From NCBI GenBank assembly GCA_026413225.1, contig CM048554.1, forward strand, positions 53,651,463 through 53,715,462: DNA of 64,000 bases, given 5' to 3'. The notes beneath the pieces are model-generated. The model had not been told where the DNA came from. It worked only from the letters and a program-made list of their open reading frames with translations, and ran no database searches. The DNA comes from Otis tarda. Taxonomy: Eukaryota > Chordata > Aves > Otidiformes > Otididae. Position numbers and translations under genes: made by a program. Below are positions 46,162 through 57,600 of the stretch, piece after piece. How positions within the stretch are numbered: position 1 is the stretch's first letter; every line of letters begins with the position of its first letter.

Positions 46162-46890
46162 TGCATAAAAAGTGCTGGGCAGTATTTACTAGATTGCTTA
46201 AACACAAGACCATTACATCCGATGGTTGGTAGCATTTCAGACTAAAAAGACCAAACTCTGCAATACGTGTATTGACTTCAGAGAAGCTGAGAATACTCAG
46301 AGCTTGAAGATGTGCAACATCTTTATTCATGATAGCTGAGAGCATGTAAAGAAACATTCGCTATTTGGGTCCCGTTAAACAGAGCACAAAACCTGTTTTT
46401 GCCTTTAGAATAACGTAGCCAGTAAATATGTAATGACCTGTTTGCTCTACAGGTTGCAAGCTGACCGATTGACACTTAAAGGCATTGTTTCTTTCCCCAG
46501 AAGACCAGTGACTTCATGGCAATGAAGCTCTCCTTCAGCACATATTTAAAATGTAATTAACAATTTGCTATGCAATGAAAAAGCCAAGCCTTTGCTGCTG
46601 GTGCAGGCCCTGGTTGTGCTCATGGCTCCACAGACAGGCTGTGCTGCCTCTGTCTGCAAAACGTTCGAGACCTCAAGCTGTAACACTGCAGGGCTCTGCG
46701 CTCAGGGAGCGGTGTTTCAGACCTGGACTCCTCTCCCTTTATATTAGTCAAATACATAAAAGACAGTATTTTGGTTAAATATTTCACCTTGTGTTTCTAT
46801 GCTGTTAACAAAAAAATGAAAAGCATGTAAGTGAAAAGTAATACAGCAAGAAAATGCAGTATTTTATGAAGTGCTCATTCCCCTCCCCTT

Positions 46891-46919
46891 GATTATTAAT
46901 GATTATTAATGATTATTAA
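46891..46919. repeat. Three-copy 10-bp tandem repeat
   Basis: GATTATTAAT occurs three times in direct succession (the last copy ends in C). Each unit has an ATTA homeodomain-type core. It is a short tandem duplication. Confidence 0.85.
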
Positions 46920-47819
46920 CCCTGTCACCTCTGACTGCCCTCACACACAACGCTTGGGAACACAAGAAACCCAGATGCTCCAACCAACGTTCATTATTTT
47001 GACCATGCTAAATGTGCCACCATCTTCAAAGCCTTTTGCAACTCTATTCCTTCAGTTTCAAGGAAGGAATTTGCATTTTTGTCTGTCAGAAACCCTCTCT
47101 TCTGGAGTCCTCCATTTGCCTATCATTGCTGTGGACTTGTGATTTCTTTACCTACTTTCCCTAAAGCTGCACTACCCCATTTCCATCCCTAAGCTCATCT
47201 CTAGACATCTCCCGAATGAGAGCACAGAGTATCTCATTAACTCTATGATAAATTATTACAGCAAGTAGCAGCTCACCACCAAGTATTACACAAGGGAAAA
47301 AAGAGATGGAAACACATTTCAAAAGTAATACAAACTAACAGAGTGAGTAAAGAATTGAAAATAGTTTTCAGTTACAACCAAAAAATTGCAGAATCTGCAT
47401 ATTTTCAGCTTGCAAGTTATAATTTTGTAAAAGTCTTCTTTAAAGCGTGCTTTTTTTTTTTTTAGAAATGATTTATTTAAAGAGTACTTCAAAGCTGTCA
47501 CTAGCATGCAAACTGAGTGTTCCCCTTTTGTGTAGTTTGAGAGCTGTGTGGGAATGTGACCTTGTGAAGACTTGGTATGAGTTTGTCACCACAACTTCAC
47601 GTATGTTTGCTTGACTCCAGAGTATCTGAGAAGAGTATTTAAATCTCTGAAGGATATATTTTTTTCCTCATGACCCAGAAACAGGACAACCAAAGTAGAT
47701 TTAGAGGCCTCATCCAGCAAAGCTGCCTCCAAAAACGTCTTGTCCACACATTGACCTGCCATGTTAGAGAGATACTCCAACCTCCAGCTTCACATAGCAT
47801 CACTTACTATTCTCTTTAA

Positions 47820-47925
47820 TAAAAAAAAAAAACCAAAACAAAAACAAACAAAAAAAAACCCCACAAAAAAAAACTAAAAAAACCCAAACCCCAAAACCCA
47901 AACAAAACCAAACCCAAAAGAGAAA
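47820..47925. repeat. A/C-rich low-complexity tract
   Basis: About 105 bases composed almost only of A and C, in irregular AAAAC, AACCC and CCAAA units after an A12 run. It resembles a decayed simple repeat; no flanking duplication or retroposon body was recognised. Confidence 0.8.
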
Positions 47926-50900
47926 AGGCAACAAGCATTTGATTTCCTTTCACTATTGGAGTAATGCCTCCTGACCATCAGACAAAGCCTGAGCCTGCGC
48001 ATCCCTAGCTAACTGCGCTCTCCCTTTGGGTACGCTATTTCCTAGGCACCACACCTCCAATGCACCTGAACTGCTCCGAGAGGATTGCGCTCCTCAGCTT
48101 CCCCACTGCTTCTGGGTGCAGTGGTCATCTCCTCTTTACGTGTGCTCCATTAACTCACATAACAGTGCTAATTTCCATTTTCTAAGTGACTAACTCCTAC
48201 TTCAAAAGTCACCTTTGTGAGGTCAAACGTGTAAACTGTCTCTGTAACAGAGATTCACTCCCATACAACTAACAACACGTAGCGTAACAGCAGGATATAT
48301 TATGCTCTCACATCTGACAATCCAAATACTGTCAAATATCCAAGTTAAAGAAAATACCATTTAAGGCCCCGTTATATACAGAATACAAAGCTTTGCCCTT
48401 CGTGTCAGGCTACGAGGAACATTGCGCTAATGCAGATTGTTTCAGTAATTCTTGAAGAAGATCTGCTGACCAAACCAGCATATGTGTCAACAGTCCTTCA
48501 CGACTGCTGATGTCTTTCTAGCATCGCAGGCACCTGGCAGTACAAGCTGGTACATCTCAGGGCTGCATTTCTGCAATCGCTCGCTCTGAACAAGGGAAAG
48601 GATTTTTCACCTACACTGCGCGGCCCCTGATGGAACAGCTCCATTGGGGCTGGACTCCTCTCATGCCCCTTTCTGCTTCTTACACTGTAGCATGCCGTCA
48701 GACTGTGCAACTGAGAGCTGTGGAGAGCTTCTCGTATTAGTGGAGCAAAGATTACTGGGCAGAGACAACAAGGCACATTTTTGGCTAACTTTGTCTCAAA
48801 TAGAAACGTCTTTCACTGGCAGAGGTAAAGGTCTCAGCCTAAGAGCCACACAAAGCTATTTCTCATTAGGTGCAGCCACAAGCCTTCCTGGCAGTGACAG
48901 ACTTCTCTAGATGCACGCTCAGGAGGCGTTTATGAGCGTGTCTGCACTCCCCCTTTCCTCAGGGCTACATTTCAGCTGCTGGGGCTGGTTCTCAGCATCA
49001 CAGGGCTTACTGAGCTACACAGGGTCAAGCTAGTTTCACAATACAGTGCTGAGGAAAAAACGTCAAACAGCACATAATTTACCTTCAAAACAGAGGTAAT
49101 TTTATTATTATTATTTTTTTAATGTACTAGGCCTACAACAATGGGCTCAGAAAGCCACTTCTGCTGACTATTTTGATTTGCAGATTCCAGCAGCATCCAG
49201 ACTGGGTCTGAAACACATTTGTGAGTTTTCAGGCTTCTTGCAGCCCTGCTCATTTCTAGCCGCTTCCTTCCCTGCAAGGTATCAGCCTACACTGAACACT
49301 TCCCAAGCTCCTGTATACTTCATCTTCTTACACCCACTTTCTCACTACTACTTCCGTTTTTCTCTGCCTATGTCAGCAGCTTGCAGACCAACTTCTAGAG
49401 GCTCTGCCAAGAAAACCAGGATATAGTTCAGCACTCACAGTGTAGTTAGCACAGATAACCGAGCTGAAAGTTGTTCGGAGTAGGTAGGGACTTAAGTGGC
49501 TCCAGCTGGCTGATGATTAAAAAATTACATTTAAGATTTATGATGGTAAACATAAATGGTGATGGGAGATCACTTCCAACTCTACTGTGCTTGAGCAGTT
49601 GCAAAGAGAAGTGAAAATGTCACACCAGTTAGCAGTTCTAAAATTGGGTGGGAAGGGAGGAAAAGGTGGTCCACATAACTAAGCAACAATGGTAAAATTA
49701 AACATCTCAACAGGGAAAACCATCAGCCTGCAGCTGAGAGCTGCAACAGCCAGAGCAGCAATACAGTTCACCAGCAGGAGCTGCTCCACATCTTTGCCAT
49801 TTAACAGTTTATGAAAGTAGGACACCGGATAAAGAATACTCATTGAGTAAGATTCAGGACACCAAGCTCCATAAAACAAATCTTAGAAAACGCATTTATT
49901 GATTGAGAGTTCAACTGGGATCCTTTTATAAAATGGAGGTAATTTACAAAGCTCCTTGACTTTCAGCATCACTGTGATGACCAACTACCTGAAAGAACTA
50001 CCTGTGCAGTGAATGCAGGTGCTGGTTACCAGGTATCATGCAGACACTAGTGCTGTGACTTTAAGGTTTTGCTTTGAGCTTTCCAGACATCTAAAGCTAC
50101 ACCTCCTATTCTGTATCTTGGACAATTACACCAAGTTCTATTAACGTATTTAAAAAATTCAGATTATAAACCCAAATCGACTTTAATAGATTTCCTGACA
50201 TGACATATAAATTTCAACAGTCTTAAGGATTTAATTCTTTGAAGAGGGCCACCTAACTCCTGTCAGGCATTCATATGGGCTAACTCAATGAAACAGTTTT
50301 TTGAATTTGAAAGAAAATATATATTGTAACAGTTTATTTAACAAACTTACTTCTCTCGCTTCGTTAACTCTCCTAGATGGATGCAACTGAGCATTAAATA
50401 ATCCTCAGCATTTCCATATCCAAAAACCACCCCTTCAGATAAACAACTGAAGTGAACTTTAGCCTGTTCTTCCAGTACTTTACACTTGCCCCAGATCCAC
50501 TGAAATCACTGACTCCTTCCCTTTTCACCTGCTCTCTATCAACCCCTCCCCAGTGACAGCCTATGCAGTCAGGAAAATTTACAGTCCCCCAAAGAACTGT
50601 TGGGTACAAATCCAGTTTTGAAAACTTTTTCCTTGCTCCCTATCAGCCCAGTCTCGTTCACCTACCAAAACCAGAGGGAATCTTCTCTTTATTTTGCAAG
50701 CTTTGTATGATTAGTTGTAAGAGACACGCTGGCAAGTAATATTTAGCCCTGGAACTCAGCCCAGTTAAACATTTTCAGAAGAGCCTATGCAACACGCTGA
50801 TAACCACCAGTTTGATCAACCGCAGACCACTTTCCTGCTTTTTTCATACACAACTTTAAAAAATAGATCCCATACATCTCTTTGCACCAATGTACAGATT

Positions 50901-51229
50901 TCGTAACACTGTTCAGAAATTTAAATAAGAAAATTTTATACTTGTTGCCTAAACATTACCCCAATAATAGCAGGCCATTTTAGAAACTAGCAATAATTTT
51001 ATTTAAAGAAAATCCTTTAAAACTCATTAAGGTTGGTGCCAAACTTGGCACTGCTACCAACGGTTTGCCACACAGGATTATCCCATTATCCCTCTGAACA
51101 AAAAAAGCAACAGCAGGGAAGTACAGCTTTCAGGATGCTAAGTCAAGGACATTTAAACAGCTGCTCTCAATATTCCACTGTAAGACAAACTGAGGAAAGC
51201 TGTCCTTAGTGCACAGAAAGCTATATTAG

Positions 51230-54200
51230 TCTTTCATGGTAGGTTTTCTTTATTACCAGTATTGAAAATAAATCATGAACATAAAAGCAGCAAGAGAAAA
51301 GTTGGACTAACTAATTATTTTCCCCTGGTCTTTCCCTCTCCCTCCCTTCCAAGTTCCCCATGGATACAGGTACAAAAGTGTAGGTGTGTGAGAATGTAAA
51401 TCAAATAATACATTTAAAATGGATTTTCATTTATGTACAGCAGTTATTGTTCATGAATGTTATGCAGTCGTTGCAGTTACATTATTTGTAAGGTAAATCT
51501 TCACTTTTCTCTACTGCATCTTCTGATGGAGAAACAGAACAGAGGGTTGGAATCAAGGAGTAAGGAATGATCACAGCCATTCAAAATTTCGGGAATTCCG
51601 AGTAGTAAAACCTCAGAGTGTCTTCTAACAAAGTTCCAGAAATAAAGGGTGGCAACATGTATATATTGCAATTTTATTTCATTCGCTCAAACAAAACGTT
51701 AGCAGGTAAGAAATTTAAAATGACACAATATGATAAAAATAGCAGAGAATGAACTGAGAAACTAAAAAGAAGGTAAACCTAAATGCATGAAAAGTCAACA
51801 TTCATTAGTGATCTTCAGTCTTTGATTGACACTTGATGCTTGATAACTTTTTAAAACGATGAACTAGAAATCATGACTATCTGAAGAGATTTCAGCACCA
51901 GCACTAAGATTTTTACATTCAGTTGGTTTGCAGTTGACTTGGTAGCCACTTGTCTATAGTACAGGCTTATCACAGGTCAGATCACAGTGTTGAGGAAAGC
52001 AACGCCTTCCTGGCATTAGAAAGGATCCCTTAAACTGCCCTCAGCTTAAGACATCCGTTGTACAAAAGCACAGAACCACCACAATATGGTTTTTAAAGAA
52101 CTTAGTTACCAGTAAGCAAAATGACCTTAGCTTCTCGCAGTTCATTTTCAATACTGAAATCTCTGGAAACGGTGCAACTGTCAGTAGGACAGGAAATGTC
52201 TACAGTAATGTTTAATTCAATTCGATTTTCTGGAAAGAACCAATTTGGCAGTTTGGGATTACAGAAAGTATGTATGTAGAAGCAGCACAAAAGACGACAT
52301 CTGTTCCTTTTTCTTTTAAACAGAAATCATGTTAATTGTAGACCAAGGCACAAAACGTTTAGTGCATAAGCCAGTTCCTTGCACAATCTAGTAGTTCATC
52401 CTTTAATTTTGGACCACTTATACCCATTCATGCTATTCCACTATGCTACTCCTGAACTCTCCTAGAAACAAATCAAACATGATTTCTGACAAGGGTAAAC
52501 TTCCTTAATGCTCAAAAAGTCCGTGTAAAACAAAGTTACAACAAAGATGAAAATGCCTCCTCTTGTTTTGAGAAAAACAGTACTTGACAAGCTTACTACA
52601 GATTTTTTTTTTAATGCCTTCAATAAATGCATGCAGAAAGATGTGTTTTGTTCTCAAAAAAATGAGTAACAGATGGTGCTAGGCAATATTTCGACTGTAA
52701 TCTTCTCTTAGAATTTGAACCTATAGAAACAGGAAATGTTTGCATTGGAGAAGAGTTTCCCACTGAAGCCTTTACAAAGCTGTAAGTGCTGTTTTGCTTT
52801 GGTGTTCAGCACTTAAGACAGTATGTTATTGAAAGCATTTGTCCTACGAATGGAGCTGCATATATTTTTAAGCTGAAACACTAATCTCTCCAAAAGTTGT
52901 AAGTAAACTTTTCTTTTGGATCAGCACAGATCCCAAAGCAAACATGGCACTGTTATGGCTCAGAAAAATTGACAGTGCAAAGAAAAAGGGAAGATTTTGA
53001 TCCATATTCTTTGTCCAAAGCACTACAGATCCAATTAACAGAATTTTTATTCCACTGAACTGTACCATATTAAAAAAAAAAAAATTACAAGCATACAATC
53101 AGAATACCCCTGGGAAAAAGAAAGGTATCCTCTTCCCCAAAAATGATCCTCAAATTGTTGACCAAAACCAATGGCATACACCATTGCTGTTTTTCAGGGT
53201 TTGGGCTGTGTGGAGCTGTGGGGTCTTTTGTTGGTTTTGAGTTTTTTGGAAGGAGAGTGGCAGATATATTAGGAGGAGAAGGGGACGTTTACTGTGACCT
53301 GATGCTCTGTCATTCTAAGGTAACTAACTGCTGTCCGGTCTCATTAAACAATCAAAAAAGGAGTCTCAGAACAGAGTGAAGCAGAGGGTCATGGCAAAAA
53401 GGTGAAGAACAACGCACTTACACAGGTGCATCCTCAGTAATTCAGATGCCTACATGTTTGTTCTCTCACTGAGAAATGAGTTAGGTTCACATGGGAGTTT
53501 CAGAACCATTATGGAAGTATTACTGAATTTCAAATAGAAAACTGAAAAAAGATACAAAAGGATTAAGTACCTGGTTCCATTAACATGGTTACTGATAAAA
53601 GTCACATTTTCCTCATTGTTACACATGCATGTAAGATGAAGAAAAAGTGTAGAAAGTAATAAAAATGTGTCACCTTCCCCCTCCCTCATCCCACATCCTT
53701 CTGGGCATAAATTAAGCCTTACAAATGAAAAGGCTACTCTGTGACATGCAATTTTCTTTTAATTAAAAAGCTGGCTGTGTTGTGTTACATTACAAAAATG
53801 TCCACATGCATAAATCTAAAAAAAGCCCCAAAATCTACTGTAAATCTACAACATACTAATGATTTACATTTGACTGTTGATTCGCATTATGTAGAAGTCT
53901 TAGATTTGGTAAAGCATCGTAACAATGTAGGAAGGCATCTACATCTTTAAACTCTGGACTGTATTTGCTTTTTTTATTTTCCTATAAAATTGCATGAAGG
54001 CTAACTAGAGAGGCTTCCTATCATAAAATTCCAAGATCTTGATATGTCATCACTGTCTAGATCATTCACTTACAAATATTGCCCTTTAAAAGCGCACATT
54101 TCTAATTCCATGTTTTGTGAACTGAACTTCTACACATCTGATCTTTTAAATTATTCATGGAAATATCAGATATGATAGGAAGACAAACCTGAGATACATT

Positions 54201-54618
54201 TGAAGTACAACAGTATAACTTGCTAACTCCTTCATTAATAAAGAAAACCTCTCTGAAAAGCCTTCCCAAGCTTCTCCCTGTTTTTGTCTTAACAACAAAT
54301 TCTGAAACATGTGCAATTTTATCTTGACATGAGTAGACTTCAAAGCACTGTGATCTTGTCTGATAGGTGTAGGAATTTCTGCATAATCATTACAGTAACT
54401 TTAAGAGTCTCTTCCACCCTGCTGTAAAGGTCAGAAAAAAGCTGCAAACTAGGAGGGGAATAGCGTATCACCAGAGTGATGTATCTGAAGCTTTTCAGAA
54501 TACGTTGTTTCTCCCTCCTTCCAAGTGTCTGTCTGTCTCCATTTTCTTCTAACAGCTCACAAAACGTAGTCAGTTTTATACCAAATTAAAGAGTCACATC
54601 AGCTTAGTACTAGTCTTT
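51230..54618 (-). other. ENAH: ENAH 3' UTR, distal end approximate
   Basis: Sequence following the ENAH stop codon on the minus strand. Mena transcripts are known to carry long 3' UTRs. AATAAA hexamers on the minus strand occur at 51249-51254, 51673-51678, near 53045 and near 53973, so alternative poly(A) sites are possible. I chose the site near 51249 as a plausible distal end, but ends up to about 50 kb cannot be excluded. The region is AT-rich with no retroelement recognised. Confidence 0.5.
51249..51254 (-). terminator. Candidate ENAH polyadenylation signal
   Basis: AATAAA on the minus strand (TGGTAATAAAGAAAACC). A TGTGC element lies about 35 bases downstream. It is one of several such hexamers and is not proven to be used. 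Confidence 0.35.
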
Positions 54619-54656
54619 CTATGCAGTATTCGACTTGCTGAGTTCCTGCCTGATAG
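54619..54656 (-). CDS. ENAH: ENAH last coding exon, coding part
   Basis: Two bases completing an alanine, then IRQELSKSNTA and a TAG stop at 54619-54621. The acceptor is a long TCTCTTTCTCTCTAG tract on the minus strand. This is the exact C-terminus of Mena; the exon continues leftwards into the 3' UTR. Confidence 0.96.
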
Positions 54657-57600
54657 CTAGAGAGAAAGAGAGAGAAAAGTTAACAAATCAAATAGTCAAA
54701 GTCAAGGCAGAAAGTCAGAATACACAACTAACCCCTTAAAGAAGGCTCACTCTGCTCCAACACTCTAATATCATGAGTCACCTATGTAAGATTCCTTCAT
54801 GTGGCTTCAAGCAAGTGTCATTCTCAACCTTTTTCCTATTGTAAAATTATGTTAATATCTTATTTTTCAGGTCTGCATCTGCAGCAAGTCTATGACCTTA
54901 CCTAATGACAATCACTCCCAGTGGGATTATCAAGGAGCATGTGTGGGGGCTTATTTATTTTATTTTCTGATTTGTTTTAAGAGCAGCTTCAGGGCCCTCC
55001 TTTGTTTGCATCATACTGTTCTAAAAGGCTACGGTACACAGTACAGTCAAAATATAGGGAGAAGCACTGCATTCTCTATAGCCCCAAACCAGCTAGCTCT
55101 TTCTATGACATCAGTTGATGATATTTGATATTTTACCATCAGTGGTATCAGTTTAATAAGACTTTTTTCCCCCACTCATACTTCTCATACTTTAGGTTGG
55201 TACTTTCAACAAAGGAAAAAAAAAAGGCGGGGGGCAGGGGGACACGACGACACCAAAGCAGTAAAACACAGTTTTATTTCCTTCTTAACTGGTGGACCTT
55301 TAAGATTATTCTTTCTCAATAATTTCCCTTAATTACAGAAGACTACTTAGGAAAACATCTTCTGTTAAAATAAAAACGAAAATTGTGATAATTCTTTTGA
55401 CTCTTACATTACAGACCAGAGAGAAGAGTGAAAGCTGAATGCACAATCTTAGTCTAAAGATTACTAGTTTTGACATATACATCTCAGCAGCTCTGGGCTA
55501 TTTATAGATAACCCACCTACCACCACATGATAGAAGGATAACTGCAAATCACTCAAATACACCATCCCTCTGACCCCTTTTTAAAATACACTACTTGGTG
55601 TCAGTGTGTTATTAGAACAAAAAAAGCACAGGAGAGAAAATACAGAAGCACATCAGTCAGAACAAGTCTGGCACAAATTAAAGTATGTCACCAGACTAAG
55701 AAGAAAGCTACTTTTCCCAATATATCATTCTCAGGCTAGAAACACATTACATGGTTGTGCACCTGTAGCTGCTTACTCTAAGACTGTACAGTATAGCAGT
55801 AAACAGATTGATACCTACCATCAATGAGTTCTTCCTTTAATTTCGTTAACTCCTTCCTCATTTCATCTAAAATGTCCTGTGGTGTCAGAGCATAAATAAT
55901 TAGTTCTGTAACATGAACAGATTCGTTTTGCCACCTGTAATTTTCTGCTGAGAGAAATCCAAAATTCTTCCAACCTTTGACCCTTATGAAATGCACAACC
56001 CAGTCTTTATCTTCCAAATTAATCCCCCAAACATAAAGCATCCCTAAAACATTTGTACTGCAGGTACAATGAAAAAAAGCCTTCCACAGAAGTCCTACAA
56101 ACTGATTCCTGTAGAACTTACGAGAGAAGAAGGGTCATACTGAAGTTAGAATATCGCACTAATCTAATTGCTAAGTAAAAAATTCTTGGCACATCCCTTT
56201 AAAATAAAGCTTTGCTACAGATGAAATGTAATGTGGAATGTGAAAAAAAAAAAAAGCTAACTGAAACCAGCAAGAAAATATTCAAAGAAAAAAAAAAAAA
56301 AGAAAAAAGGGAATCAAGTTATCAAGGTATTCCCAGTCACCAGCTGGAACGTGAGAGAATTAAGGTGACAGAGTGAAGTGCCGTCCCCTGCTTGCCATTT
56401 TCTCCATCCTTTTGTTTAAGTGATGTTAACTGATGATTTGGTTACAATGTTTTTTACAAGCAGAGTGGCGAGTAGTGTCTGTTTCCATAGAGGAGACTGT
56501 CACCTCCTGGCCAAATCTGTAGTCAGCAGGAAACTCATCCAGAAGACTTCAGCTGTTTCTTTCTCAGCTTTGGGGTTAGTATGCTGTTTGCAACTGAGTG
56601 TGCAACTACCCTAGTGTACTCTAGACTTGTTGAGTCCTTTATGAGCTGTTGGTAGAAGACACACATGGACACAACTTCCCTGCCTGAAGTCATTCCTGAC
56701 ATAAGAGTGTGTACCAAAGCTGCCAATGTAGGTCTCCCAGTTTGCCAAGTCTTAAACAAGAATCTTGGACAAATGGCAAGAAGCCTCGGAGCAGAAGCGT
56801 GGCCACCAGTTGCTGGGAAGAGCAGCGGCAAGTAAGAGCTTGCCACATGTCCAGCAGAAGTGGTGAGAAGAGACAACGTTGCCTCCAGAGAAAAGAATCT
56901 TAACAGAGGCAGTGACAGTCAACATACTGGAAACTTGGAAGAGCTGTGCTTTATGGGATAATAGGATCCCCATCCTCTGTGCCTCCAATGAGAAAGAACC
57001 AGAGAGAAGGAAAAAAAGCACTCCGGGAAAAAAAAAAAAAAAGAGAAGAAAAACAGAAAGCAGTCAGGCTGTTGTCATGAGCAGCATTTCATTGAAGCTG
57101 TAGCAAGAGTACCACAAATCCTCTCAAGATGACAAAACAACAGTACTGCTTGAACTAGGTTCTAGAACCTCACACAAGCTCAAGAACAACCCACAGGCTA
57201 GAAACAATACCCCCCAATGAGCTAGAACTCACTCTAGAACAGACCACTAGGCTTCCAAAAGGACTTGCTGCTCTAGAACAAGCCACCAATCTGACACGCA
57301 CCATGCTGCCCCTCCCCAGCCACCAAGCTGGACTCACGACTCTAGAACAAACCCCACTTCCCCCCCACTACTAGCTGGACCCCTGCTCTAGAACCTCCCT
57401 CCCCACTCAGGGGCCAGCCCATTGATCCAAACACCACTTCAGGAAGACCCCTCACCTCCAACTCCACAATGCACATCACCTCTAAAAAACACTGGCACCA
57501 ACACCACTACCATGGTCCTATAAACCAGCCACTCCCTGAACTCACCAAGTCTGGAACCCACTTGCTCTACAACCACCCCCCACTCTATGGACACCTGAAT

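Larger units (their letters stand above)
46170..51229. other. Intergenic region left of ENAH
   Basis: No supportable gene. It contains a 10-bp tandem repeat (46891-46919), an A/C-rich low-complexity tract (47820-47925), and otherwise unique AT-rich sequence. Part of the right side may still be ENAH 3' UTR if a more distal poly(A) site is used; TTTATT hexamers (AATAAA on the minus strand) occur near 50998 and 49908. Confidence 0.5.

Noticed and set aside
52102-52290. 62-codon open frame on the ENAH strand
   Set aside because: Lies well inside the probable 3' UTR, after the ENAH stop; no splice acceptor and donor support and no family match.
56535-57021. Open frames of 89-113 codons in the ENAH intron
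   Set aside because: No homology recognised; frames on both strands overlap one another without a coherent start or conserved motif. Kept only as part of an unexplained block.
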